Under the pieces are notes generated by a model, which worked only from the letters and a program-made list of their open reading frames with translations, had not been told where the DNA came from and did no database searches. A stretch of 64,000 bases of DNA from Aquarana catesbeiana (lineage: Eukaryota > Chordata > Amphibia > Anura > Ranidae): contig NC_133331.1 of NCBI RefSeq assembly GCF_042186555.1, forward strand, positions 1,847,395-1,911,394. Reading direction: 5' to 3'. The number at the start of each line of letters is the position of its first letter. Position 1 is the first letter of the stretch. Position numbers and translations under genes: made by a program. Below, one piece after another: positions 1 through 10,500 of the stretch.

Positions 1-1384
1 GGAGCCGGTGAGGCTGCGCTGATGGGGGGGCGCCGGTGAGGCTGCGCTGATGGGGGGCGCCGGTGAGGCTGCGCTGATGGGGGAGCCGGTGAGGCTGCGC
101 TGATGGGGGAGCCGGTGAGGCTGCGCTGATGGGGGAGCCGGTGAGGCTGCGCTGATGGGGGCGCCGGTGAGGCTGCGCTGATGGGGGCGCCGGTGAGGCT
201 GCGCTGATGGGGGCGCCGGTGAGGCTGCGCTGATGGGGGCGCCGGTGAGGCTGCGCTGATGGGGGAGCCGGTGAGGCTGCGCTGATGGGGGCGCCGGTGA
301 GGCTGCGCTGATGGGGGCGCCGGTGAGGCTGCGCTGATGGGGGCGCCGGTGAGGCTGCGCTGATGGGGGCGCCGGTGAGGCTGCGCTGATGGGGGCGCCG
401 GTGAGGCTGCGCTGATGGGGGCGCCGGTGAGGCTGCGCTGATGGGGGCGCCGGTGAGGCTGCGCTGATGGGGGCGCCGGTGAGGCTGCGCTGATGGGGGC
501 GCCGGTGAGGCTGCGCTGATGGGGGCGCCGGTGAGGCTGCGCTGATGGGGGCGCCGGTGAGGCTGCGCTGATGAGGGAGCCGGTGAGGCTACGCTGGTGA
601 GGCTGCGCTGATGGGGGAGCTGGTGAGGCTGCGCTGATGGGGGGGGGGGGGCTGGTGAGGCTGCGCTGATGGGGGGGGGGCTGGTGAGGCTGCGCTGATG
701 GGGGCGCCGGTGAGGCTGCGCTGATGGGGGCGCCGATGAGGCTGCGCTGATGGGGGAGCCGGTGAGGCTACGCTGGTGAGGCTGCGCTGATGGGGGAGCT
801 GGTGAGGCTACACTGATGGGGGGGGGGGGGGCTGGTGAGGCTGCGCTGATGGGGGGGGCGCCGGTGAGGCTGCGCTGATGGGGGGCGCCGGTGAGGCTGC
901 GCTGATGGGGGGAGCCGGTGAGGCTACGCTGATGGGGGGAGCCGGTGAGGCTGCGCTGATGGGGGGAGCCGGTGAGGCTGCGCTGATGGGGGGAGCCGGT
1001 GAGGCTGCGCTGATGGGGGGAGCCGGTGAGGCTGCGCTGATGGGGGGAGCCGGTGAGGCTGCGCTGATGGGGGGAGCCGGTGAGGCTGCGCTGATGGGGG
1101 GAGCCGGTGAGGCTGCGCTGATGGGGGGAGCCGGTGAGGCTGCGCTGATGGGGGGAGCCGGTGAGGCTGAGCTGATGGGGGGAGCCGGTGAGGCTGAGCT
1201 GATGGGGGGAGCCGGTGAGGCTGCGCTGATGGGGGGAGCCGGTGAGGCTGCGCTGATGGGGGGAGCCGGTGAGGCTGCGCTGATGGGGGGCGCCGGTGAG
1301 GCTGCGCTGATGGGGGGGCGCCGGTGAGGCTGCGCTGATGGGGGAGCCGATGAGGCTGCGCTGATGGGGGAGCCGGTGAGGCTC
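1..1384. repeat. GC-rich minisatellite, about 26-27 bp unit
   Basis: Roughly 50 head-to-tail units built on GGTGAGGCTGCGCTGATGGG followed by a G run and GCGCC or GAGCC. The array starts before the window and ends where the sequence changes to CTCTCCTCACACTG. G runs vary from 5 to 12 bases, and units near 590 and 770 carry a shorter GAGGCTACGCTGG variant. From about 900 to 1310 the unit is a regular 27 bp, so both strands stay open and give a 9-residue repeating peptide. This is a repeat artefact, not a gene. Confidence 0.95.
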
Positions 1385-1773
1385 TCCTCACACTGTGACA
1401 GCGCATGTCAATTTTTTATGTCACATGATATTGTACGGTTTATCAAGCACAAAATTTAAGTAAAAAAAAAAAAAATAGACTTGGATACATTTTAGGCCAC
1501 ACAAATGCAGAGTCCAGTCCTTCCCCCACTCTGTCCTAAATGAAGGAAAACTAATTTTCTCTGGATATACTTCTACAGTGAGGGGGAAAAGTATTTGATC
1601 GGCTTCTGATTTTGTGACAAAGAAACGATCGTCTATAATTTTATTGGTCGGTTTATTATAACAGTGAGAGAATAACAACAAAAATATCCAGAAAAACGCA
1701 TTTCATAAAAGTTATAAATTGATTTGCATTTTAATGAGTGAAATAAGTATGTGAACCCTTCACAAAACATGAC

Positions 1774-3231
1774 TTAGTAGTTGGTGGAGAAACCCTTGTT
1801 GGTGATCACAGAGGTCAGACGTTTCTTGGAGTTGGCCTCCAGGTTTGCTCACATCTCAGGAGGGATTTTGTCCTCTTTGCAGATCTTCTCCAAGTCATTA
1901 AGGTTTCCAGGATGACGTTTGGTAACTCAAACCTTCAGCCCCCTCCACATATTTTCTATGGGATTAAGGTCTGGAGACTGGCTAGGCCACTCCGGGACCT
2001 TCATGTGCTTCTTCTTGAGCCTCTCCTTTGTTGCCTTGGCCGTGTGTTTTGGGTCATTGTCATGCTGGAAGACCCATCCATGACCCATCTTCAATGCCCT
2101 GGCTGAGGGAAGGAGGTTCTCACCCATGATTTGATGGTACATGGCCCCGTCCATCGTCCCTTTGATGAGGTGAAGTTCTCCTGTCCCCTTATGACGGTGG
2201 GGATGTGGTATTCTTGGGGTCATAGGACCTCCATGTATGATGGTGGGGGATGGTGTTCTTGGGGTCATAGGACCTTCATGTAGGACGGTGGGGGATGGTG
2301 TTCTTGGGGTCATAGGTCCTCCATGTATGACGGTGGGGGATGGTGTTCTTGGGGTCATAGGACCTCCATGTATGACGGTGGGGGATGGTGTTCTTGGGGT
2401 CATAGGACCTCCATGTATGACGGTGGGGGATGGTGTTCTTGGGGTCATAGGACCTCCATGTATGACGGTTGGGGATGGTGTTCTTGGGGTCATAGGACCT
2501 CCATGTATGACGGTGGGGGATGGTGTTCTTGGGGTCATAGGACCTCCATGTATGACGGTGGGGGATGGTGTTCTTGGGTCATAGGACCTCCATGTATGAC
2601 GGTGGGGGATGGTGTTCTTGGGGTCATAGGACCTCCATGTATGATGGTGGGGGATGGTGTTCTTGGGGTCATAGGACCTCCATGTATGACGGTGGGGGAT
2701 GGTGTTCTTGGGGTCATAGGACCTCCCTGTATGACGGTGGGGATGGTGTTCTTGGGGTCATAGGACCTCCATGTATGACGGTGGGGGATGGTGTTCTTGG
2801 GGGTCATAGGACCTCCATGTATGACGGTGGGGGATGGATTTCTTGGGGTCATAGGACCTCCATGTATGACGGTGGGGGATGGTGTTCTTGGGGGTCATAG
2901 GACCTCCATGTATGATGGTGGGGGATGGTGTTCTTGGGGTCATAGGACCTCCATGTATGACGGTGGGGATGGTGTTCTTGGGGGTTATAGGACCTCCATG
3001 TATGACGGTGGGGGATGGTGTTCTTGGGGTCATAGGACCTCCATGTATGATGGTGGGGGGATGGTGTTCTTGGGGTCATAGGACCTCCATGTATGACGGT
3101 GGGGGATGGTGTTTCTTGGTTCATAGGCAGCATTCCTCCTCCTCCAAACACGGCAAGTTGAGTTGATACCAAAGATCTCGATTTTGGTCTCATCTGACCA
3201 CAACACTTTCCCCCAGTTCTCCTCGGAATCA
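1774..3231 (-). pseudogene. Tc1 transposase remnant (copy A)
   Basis: Minus-strand DDE transposase of the Tc1 family. Before the gap comes WSDETKIEIFGINST, carrying the first catalytic Asp. After the array come WVFQHDNDPKHTAKA, with the second Asp, and SPDLNPIENMWRGLKV, with the Glu that completes DDE. The usual STNY-stop ending is at 1774, but the frame between about 1926 and 1774 is broken by stops. The N-terminal DNA-binding part is in the gap. The array replaces the region between the AYEPRN and HGGG positions. With the array, frame breaks and missing N-terminus it cannot be functional. Confidence 0.8.
2185..3127. repeat. 45-bp minisatellite inside Tc1 transposase (copy A)
   Basis: About 21 units of 45 bp, each with CCTCCATGTATGACGGTGGG followed by GGATGGTGTTCTTGGGGTCA and TAGGA. 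Forty-five bp is 15 codons, so where units are exact the minus-strand transposase frame stays open and repeats TPRTPSPTVIHGGPM. Some units have one G more or less, which shifts frame. The array lies exactly where an ordinary Tc1 transposase has a single copy of the sequence leading into HGGG. Confidence 0.95.
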
Positions 3232-3731
3232 NNNNNNNNNNNNNNNNNNNNNNNNNNNNNNNNNNNNNNNNNNNNNNNNNNNNNNNNNNNNNNNNNNNNN
3301 NNNNNNNNNNNNNNNNNNNNNNNNNNNNNNNNNNNNNNNNNNNNNNNNNNNNNNNNNNNNNNNNNNNNNNNNNNNNNNNNNNNNNNNNNNNNNNNNNNNN
3401 NNNNNNNNNNNNNNNNNNNNNNNNNNNNNNNNNNNNNNNNNNNNNNNNNNNNNNNNNNNNNNNNNNNNNNNNNNNNNNNNNNNNNNNNNNNNNNNNNNNN
3501 NNNNNNNNNNNNNNNNNNNNNNNNNNNNNNNNNNNNNNNNNNNNNNNNNNNNNNNNNNNNNNNNNNNNNNNNNNNNNNNNNNNNNNNNNNNNNNNNNNNN
3601 NNNNNNNNNNNNNNNNNNNNNNNNNNNNNNNNNNNNNNNNNNNNNNNNNNNNNNNNNNNNNNNNNNNNNNNNNNNNNNNNNNNNNNNNNNNNNNNNNNNN
3701 NNNNNNNNNNNNNNNNNNNNNNNNNNNNNNN
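3232..3731. other. Assembly gap (500 N)
   Basis: Exactly 500 N, so a placeholder of unknown true size. The left side is inside Tc1 copy A and the right side is inside a ranid dispersed repeat. The gap may hide the 5' half of the transposon, and the first MLF2 coding exon could also lie in it. Confidence 0.98.
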
Positions 3732-4340
3732 AATGAAAAAATAAGACAACAGTAAAGTTAGCCCAATTTTTTTTTTATATTGTGAAATATAATGTTACGC
3801 CGAGTAAATTGACACCCAACATGTCACGCTTCAAAATTGCGCCCCGTTCGTGGAATGGCGACAAACTTTTACCCTTAAAAATCCCCATAGGCGATGTTTA
3901 AAAAATTCTACAGGTTGCGTGTTTGGAGTTACAGAGAAGGCTCAGGGCTAGAATTATCGCTCTCGCTCTAACGATCGCGGCGATACCCCACATGTGTGGT
4001 TTGACCACCGTTTTCATATGCGGGTGCTGCTCACGTATGTGTTCGCTTCTGTGCGCGAGCTCCTCAAGACAGGGCGTTTTTCTTATTTATTTAACTTGAT
4101 TTTATTTTTACACTGTTTAAAAAAAAAAAAAATTGGGTCACTTTTTTTTCCTATTACAAGGAATGTAAACACCCCAAGCATGACAGGTCCTCTTATATAT
4201 GAGATCTGGGGGGTCAAAAAGACGTCACATCTCATATTTGGACTTAAATGCAAAAAAAAAAAAAAAAATTTGTCATTTGAAAAATTGACATTGAAAAAAA
4301 TGTGCCTTTTTAAGAGGTGGGGGTGGAAGTGAGGTTGGGT
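3732..4340 (+). repeat. Ranid dispersed repeat, family R2 (copy 1)
   Basis: This matches 17600-18000 in the same orientation over several hundred bases. Shared landmarks are ACAGTAAAGTTAGCCCAATT, TTACGCCGAGTAAATTGA, TCGTGGAATGGCGACAAACT and CGATCGCGGCGATACC. I recognise the sequence as a high-copy repeat of ranid genomes. No coding potential is seen. The left part is lost in the gap. Confidence 0.75.
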
Positions 4341-5150
4341 GGCGTCATGGAGATGGGTGGGGGGGGGGGGAATCTTCCCCTCACTCGTCTCCATGTCAGC
4401 CCAGGGGACAGACACGATCGCCTCCTCCGCTGCTGACGACTCCGGTAAGCGGCGGAGGGCACCGGATCACGGCGGGGGGGGGGGGGGGGGGCCTCTCCCG
4501 CCACAAATAAAAGTGATCTCTTCTAAGTCATTTTCTAGCCAAAGACATTTTTACTTGTAAACATAAAGTGTCAGAAAAGGAAGGGGTCCTTAAGGCTTCA
4601 TTCACACCTGGGCGTGGCGTTTTACTGGCGTTTTTCCGCCATTTTTACAAGCGTTTTAGAGCTTCAAGCGTTTGTTTAGCCAATGGAAAGCACTGGGGGG
4701 AGGAGAATAAATTTAGGGGCGGAGAGCTGAAAACGCTTGTAAAACACTCAAGTCGGGCGTTTCTATTGAAGTCTATGGGGCCACAAGAGAAGGTCATGTA
4801 CTTTGGGGGGGAGGGGGGTGTTGCTTCAGGGGGCGGAGCGCTCAGATGTGATCGGGGTAAAAGAATTGGATTTGGCTTGTTGAGTGTTTTAGAGCTACAA
4901 TCCTCAGTAAGTGGCTGAGTGGGAATCTCTGGCTGATCCGGGGATGATTATTGAAGCTGCACCCATCATCCGGTATAATCACTTCAACCTACGGACATCC
5001 TACAGGGGGGAGATAAATCACTTCTGTGACTCCCAGGGTCAGACAGAATCTGGTCTTCGATCGCTCATTGCAGGGTGGGAGGGACACCACGGAGGCGCTC
5101 CTATGTCCTCAGTGAATAATGGCGCTCTCCTGACTTGTTCCTCTCTGCAG
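4341..5150. other. Sequence upstream of first visible MLF2 exon
   Basis: The first part (4341-4500) is G-rich with homopolymer runs at 4358-4370 and 4474-4490. Around 4588-4900 is a dispersed-repeat type sequence (CTTCATTCACACCTGGGCGT, several GCGTTTT boxes, GAAGTCTATGGGG). A relative with the same kind of GCGTTTTT boxes is at 63300-63590. The stretch ends in a pyrimidine tract and CTCTCTGCAG, the acceptor of the exon at 5151. The MLF2 start exon (MFRF type) was looked for here and not found. Confidence 0.6.
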
Positions 5151-5283
5151 GGATCCCTTTGCGTTGCATCGCCAGCATATGAGACGCATGTTTTCTGGAA
5201 ATTTTGGGATGTCGCCGTTCCTGAGCCTGACGGACGGGAGTGTGCCCGGACTCGCTCGTTCTGCAGCCCCTCGTGACATGCAG
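5151..5283 (+). CDS. mlf2: MLF2 exon, N-terminal region (first exon visible)
   Basis: This exon encodes DPFALHRQHMRRMFSGNFG followed by MSPFLSLTDGSVPG, closely matching vertebrate myeloid leukemia factor 2, whose human version reads DPFAIHRQHM and SPFLSITDG. MLF2 is a small conserved nuclear/cytosolic protein linked to DnaJ/Hsp70 chaperones and to nuclear-envelope blebs; its biochemical role is unsettled. Borders are CTCTCTGCAG before 5151 and GTAAGA after 5283. The first base completes a split codon (phase 2), consistent with AT|G of the Met that precedes DPF in known MLF2. Length is 133 nt, giving 44 full codons. The preceding exon, coding roughly 16 residues including the initiator Met, is not in the readable sequence. 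MLF1 is excluded because its equivalent region is clearly different. Confidence 0.95.
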
Positions 5284-5995
5284 GTAAGACGCGGAGGGGG
5301 GCTTATCTGGGGTTGGGTCACACCGTACCGCACACATCACATGCCTTGCCTCAACGCCCAACTCATCTCCGCTTATTATATTCTAGATGCAGCAAAATAA
5401 AAGGGGGGAGGGGCAATTCTTCCAGTTCATTTCTTCAGAAAGCAGCCACAGCCTGAGTCATAGAGCCTGTCCTATGCCAGCATGCTGCAGAGAAGGACCT
5501 TCGCTCTCTGTGTGGAAGCAGGGGTCTCTCTGCAGATGTCTGACACGCCTCCTGTTGAGTCAGACCCAGGGCTGTCGTTGGAAATCACCGGGCCCCATAC
5601 AGCCTACCTGACAGCCCCTCCCCCCCAAAAAAAGTGATTGAGGACATCGATTTATCAGTCCCTTTCTCTGTAGCCTCAGCTGCACAGATGAATGACTAGG
5701 AAGCACTCTGAGGCTTCCTTCACAAACTGAAGCATAGTAAACAATTTACTGTAAGGGTGTGTCAGTGGAGGCATCCACTCTACAAATACGAAGGCTTCAG
5801 GGTAAGTATAAGGAATTTATAGCTTTTATTTTTATTCTGACTATTTGTTCTCTGAACAGAAAATAAAGCTTTGTTGGTTACAAAAACAAACCCCGGATCC
5901 TAAATCCAGAGCAGATTGGTCACGCCCTGTACGATCAGTCATGTGATCAGTCATGTGTCCTCCCTGTATAACACTCCGCCCCTTCTGTCTTCCAG
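5284..5995 (+). other. mlf2: MLF2 intron, 712 bp
   Basis: Short intron with GTAAGA donor and TTCCAG acceptor. I see no repeat array or transposon end in it, only plain sequence with a short C run near 5620. Confidence 0.8.
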
Positions 5996-6031
5996 GCCGG
6001 TGCCTTATCACCCTACGGTATGATGGGAATG
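5996..6031 (+). CDS. mlf2: MLF2 exon of 36 nt
   Basis: Encodes AGALSPYGMMGM in frame with both neighbours. The human MLF2 equivalent is AGAVSPFGMLGM. Borders are CTTCCAG before 5996 and GTAAGT after 6031, both strong. Twelve whole codons with phase 0 on both sides mean that skipping would keep frame. It is a very small exon facing a 14.9-kb intron that contains the 6.3-kb GATG array, so its splicing is worth checking. No alternative coding reading fits. Confidence 0.93.
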
Positions 6032-6109
6032 GTAAGTCTTTACATTTAAATTGGTCAATCACGATCGTTATTTACTGTTCAAGTAATTGTAACTCTTCAC
6101 ATTGTTTTC

Positions 6110-7235
6110 ATGAAAAATATAAACATGTTATACTTCTTCTGTGTAATGGTTTTGCCCAGAGCAGCCTCGGTCTTCCTCCTCTCGGGGGTCCCCCGGTCTT
6201 CCTCCTCTCGGGGTCCCCCGGTCTTCCTCCTCTCGGGGTCCCCCGGTCTTCCTCCTCTCGGGGTCCCCCGGTCTTCCTCCTCTCGGGGTCCCCCGGTCTT
6301 CCTCCTCTCGGGGTCCCCCGGTCTTCCTCCTCTCGGGGTCCCCCGGTCTTCCTCCTCTCGGCGTCCTCCTCCTTCGTCTTCCTCCTCCCTTCGTCTTCCT
6401 CCTCTCGGGGTCCCCCGGTCTTCCTCCTCTCGGGGTCCCCCGGTCTTCCTCCTCTCGGGGTCCCCCGGTCTTCCTCCTCACGGCGTCCTCCTCCTCCTTC
6501 GTCTTCCTCCTCTCGGGGTCCCCCGGTCTTCCTCCTCTTCGGGGTCCCCCGGTCTTCCTCCTCTCGGGGTCCCCCGGTCTTCCTCCTCACGGCGTCCTCC
6601 TCCTTCGTCTTCCTCCTCTCGGGGTCCCCCGGTCTTCCTCCTCTCGGGGTCCCCCGGTCTTCCTCCTCTCGGGCTCCTTCTCCTCCCTCCGGCGTCCTCC
6701 TCCTTCGTCTTCCTCCTCTCGGGGTCCCTCCGGTCGTCCTTCTCTCAAGGTCCTCCTCTCGGGGTTCCCCTCCTCTCGCGGTCCTCGTTCCCCTCTCGGG
6801 GGTCCCCCGGTCCTTGTCCTCCCTCCTCCTCCTCCTCCTCTTGGGGGTCCTTGTCCTCGTCTTCCTCTCAGGGTCCCCTAGTCGTCGTCCTCCTCCTCCT
6901 GTCGGGGTCCCCCTCCTCTCGTCGGAGTCCCCCAGTCCTCCTCCCTGCCATAGTAAGCTGCTTGCTATGGGGGGCAGCCTTGCTCTCACTCACTCCTGGG
7001 ACCCCACTATGTGCATCCATAAGGCACACAGACTGTGTCTTGGCCCCACCCCCTGCTCTCTCCTCACTGGCTGTGATTGACAGCAGCAGGAGCCAATGGT
7101 TTCTGCTGCTGTGTTCTGAGCCAATGAGGAGGGGGAGAAAGCAGGGAGCCTCTGCTCTCGTTGCACATTGCTGGTTCGGGATTGGGCTCTGGTAAGTAAG
7201 GGGGGCGGGGGAGGCTGCACTCAGAAGGTTTTTTA
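6110..7235 (+). mobile_element. Ranid MITE-like repeat (family M), expanded copy
   Basis: The left part has ATATAAACATGTTATACTTC and GTAATGGTTTTGCCCAGAGC. The right part has a CTGTGATTGACAGCAGCAGG segment, TGGTAAGTAAGG and AGAAGGTTTTTTACTTTAAAG. The same ordered blocks occur at 19676-20181, reversed at 20432-20885, and partly at 41325-42110. The middle block, normally one CTCCTCTTCTGGGGTCCC-type sequence, is here blown up into a minisatellite (6160-6950). Confidence 0.65.
6160..6950. repeat. 25-bp CT/CG-rich minisatellite in MLF2 intron
   Basis: Units of GGTCTTCCTCCTCTCGGGGT plus CCCCC, interrupted by GGCGTCCTCCTCCTTCGTC variants. The array decays toward 6950. It leaves several frames open on both strands, giving Ser/Pro/Leu-rich and Arg/Glu/Gly-rich readings that are artefacts. 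It is an expansion of an internal block of the surrounding MITE family. Confidence 0.93.
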
Positions 7236-7586
7236 CTTTAAAGTGGAACTTCCACTCTCTCTCTGTCAACATTAACTATTTTTATCCTCGCGCTGCCATC
7301 ATTAGTAAATAGATAATACACATTCCTATATCTACTTGTTGTAAACCTTTTTTTATTTATTTTTTTATCAATTTCGTCAGTTACTTCCTGGTTTCTGGCC
7401 TAGGCAAATGTCATACATTCCAGGAGTCTTAAGAGCGGAGGTGGGGCTTTCTCAGCTAAGCACATCCTCCTGCCTGCATGCCTGTGCTAAGGGCAGATAG
7501 ATTCCAGGAAGTAAATGCTACATGATTCATCTGCCCTTGCTCAAGATGGCCAGAAATAGGGTGATTTCTCAGCAAAATAAAGCGTG
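7236..7586. other. Unarrayed intron sequence before the giant array
   Basis: A block beginning AAAGTGGAACTTCCACTCTC, which looks like another ranid dispersed-repeat edge, then GTCAGTTACTTCCTGGTTTC and sequence without recognised features. No exon-like signal is seen. Confidence 0.5.
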
Positions 7587-10500
7587 GAGACTTGGAGGGA
7601 TGGATGGAGACTTGGAAGGATGGATGGAGACTTGGAGGGATGGATGGAGACTTGGAGGGATGGATGGAGACTTGGAGGGATGGATGGAGACTTGGAGGGA
7701 TGGATGGAGACTTGGATGGAGACATGGAGGGATGGATGGAGACATGGAGGGATGGATGGAGACTTGGAGGGATGGAGACTTGGAGGGATGGAGACTTGGA
7801 GGGATGGAGACTTGGAGGGATGGAGACTTGGAGGGATGGAGACTTGGAGGGATGGAGACTTGGAGGGATGGATGAAGACTTGCATGGATGGATGGAGACT
7901 TGGATGGATGGAGACTTGGATGGATGGAGACTTGGATGGATGGAGACTTGGATGGATGGAGACTTGGATGGATGGATGGAGACTTGGATGGATGGAGACT
8001 TGGAAGGATGGATGGAGACTTGGATGGATGGAGACTTGGAAGGATGGATGGAGACTTGGAAGGATGGATGGAGACTTGGAAGGATGGATGGAGACTTGGA
8101 AGGATGGATGGAGACTTGGAAGGATGGAGACTTGGAGGGATGGAGACTTGGAGGGATGGAGACTTGGAGGGATGGAGACTTGGAGGGATGGAGACTTGGA
8201 TGGATGGAGACTTGGATGGATGGATGGAGACTTGGATGGATGGAGACTTGGATGGATGGATGGAGACTTGGATGGATGGATGGAGACTTGGATGGATGGA
8301 TGGAGACATGGAGGGATGGATGGAGACATGGAGGGAGGGATGGAGACTTGGAGGGATGGAGACTTGGAGGGATGGATGGAGACTTGGAGGGATGGATGGA
8401 GACTTGGAGGGATGGATGGAGACTTGGAGGGATGGATGGAGACTTGGAGGGATGGATGAAGACTTGGATGGATGGATGGAGACATGGAGGGATGGATGGA
8501 GACATGGATGGATGGATGGAGACTTGGATGGATGGATGGAGACTTGGATGGATGGATGGAGACTTGGATGGATGGATGGAGACTTGGATGGATGGATGGA
8601 GACTTGGATGGATGGATGGAGACATGGAGGGATGGATGGAGACATGGAGGGAGGGATGGAGACTTGGAGGGATGGAGACTTGGAGGGATGGATGGAGACT
8701 TGGAGGGATGGATGGAGACTTGGAGGGATGGATGGAGACTTGGAGGGATGGATGAAGACTTGGATGGATGGATGGATGGATGGAGACATGGAGGGATGGA
8801 TGGAGACTTGGATGGATGGATGGAGACTTGGATGGAGGGATGGATGGAGACATGGAGGGATGGATGGAGACATGGAGGGATGGATGGAGACTTGGATGGA
8901 TGGAGACTTGGATGGATGGAGACTTGGATGGATGGAGACTTGGATGGATGGAGACTTGGATGGATGGAGACTTGGATGGATGGATGAAGACTTGGATGGA
9001 TGGATGGAGACTTGGATGGATGGATGGATGGATGAAGACTTGGAAGGATGGATGGATGGAGACTTGGATGGATGGAGACTTGGATGGATGGAGACTTGGA
9101 TGGATGGAGACTTGGATGGATGGAGACTTGGAGGGATGGATGGAGACATGGAGGGATGGATGGAGACATGGATGGATGGAGACTTGGATGGATGGAGACT
9201 TGGATGGATGGAGACTTGGATGGATGGATGAAGACTTGGATGGATGGATGGAGACTTGGAGGGATGGATGGAGACTTGGAGGGATGGATGGAGACTTGGA
9301 AGGATGGATGGAGACTTGGAGGGATGGAGACTTGGAGGGATGGAGACTTGGAGGGATGGAGACTTGGAGGGATGGAGACTTGGAGGGATGGAGACTTGGA
9401 GGGATGGAGACTTGGATGGATGGATGGAGACTTGGATGGATGGATGGAGACTTGGATGGAGACATGGAGGGATGGATGGAGACATGGAGGGATGGATGGA
9501 GACATGGAGGGATGGATGGAGACTTGGAAGGATGGATGGAGACTTGGAAGGATGGATGGAGACTTAGATGGATGGAGACTTGGAAGGATGGATGGAGACT
9601 TGGAGGGATGGAGACTTGGAGGGATGGATGAAGACTTGCATGGATGGATGGATGGATGGATGGAGACTTGGATGGATGGAGACTTGGATGGATGGATGGA
9701 GACTTGGATGGAGACATGGAGGGATGGATGGAGACATGGAGGGATGGATGGAGACTTGGAAGGATGGATGGAGACTTGGAAGGATGGATGGAGACTTGGA
9801 AGGATGGATGGAGACTTGGAAGGATGGATGGAGACTTGGAGGGATGGATGAAGACTTGCATGGATGGATGGATGGATGGAGACTTGGATGGATGGAGACA
9901 TGGAGGGATGGATGGAGACATGGAGGGATGGATGGAGACATGGATGGATGGAGACATGGAGGGATGGATGGAGACTTGGAGGGATGGAGACTTGGAGGGA
10001 TGGATGGAGACTTGGATGGATGGATGGATGGAGACATGGAGGGATGGATGGAGACATGGAGGGATGGATGGAGACTTGGAAGGATGGATGGAGACTTGGA
10101 AGGATGGATGGAGACTTGGAAGGATGGATGGAGACTTGGAAGGATGGATGGAGACTTGGATGGAGACATGGAGGGATGGATGGAGACATGGAGGGATGGA
10201 TGGAGACATGGAGGGATGGATGGAGACTTGGAAGGATGGATGGAGACTTGGAAGGATGGATGGAGACTTGGAAGGATGGATGGAGACTTGGAAGGATGGA
10301 TGGAGACTTGGAAGGATGGATGGAGACTTGGAGGGATGGAGACTTGCATGGATGGATGGATGGATGGAGACTTGGATGGATGGAGACTTGGATGGATGGA
10401 GACTTGGATGGACGGATGGAGACTTGGATGGATGGATGGAGACTTGGATGGATGGAGACATGGAGGGATGGATGGAGACTTGGAGGGATGGAGACTTGGA

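Larger units (their letters stand above)
1576..3231 (-). mobile_element. Tc1-like transposon copy A, cut by an assembly gap
   Basis: One terminus is seen at 1576, where CAGTGAGGGGGAAAAGTATT follows the TA dinucleotide expected for Tc1/mariner insertion. The other end is lost in the N run at 3232. The transposase reads on the minus strand. The body is swollen by a 45-bp tandem array inside the coding region. It lies upstream of the first MLF2 exon seen here, so it is probably in MLF2 intron 1 or in 5' flanking DNA. Confidence 0.85.

Noticed and set aside
878..1406. Open frames of 149 and 160 codons in the first array
   Set aside because: A 27-bp unit keeps both strands open; the peptides are pure 9-residue repeats.
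3030..3749. Frames of 190-255 codons across the N gaps (also 22715-23558)
   Set aside because: They are open only because N codons contain no stops.
5953..7195. Ser/Pro/Leu-rich and Arg/Glu/Gly-rich frames of 293-375 codons
   Set aside because: They are translations of the 25-bp minisatellite. The first overlaps the true 36-nt MLF2 exon in the wrong frame.
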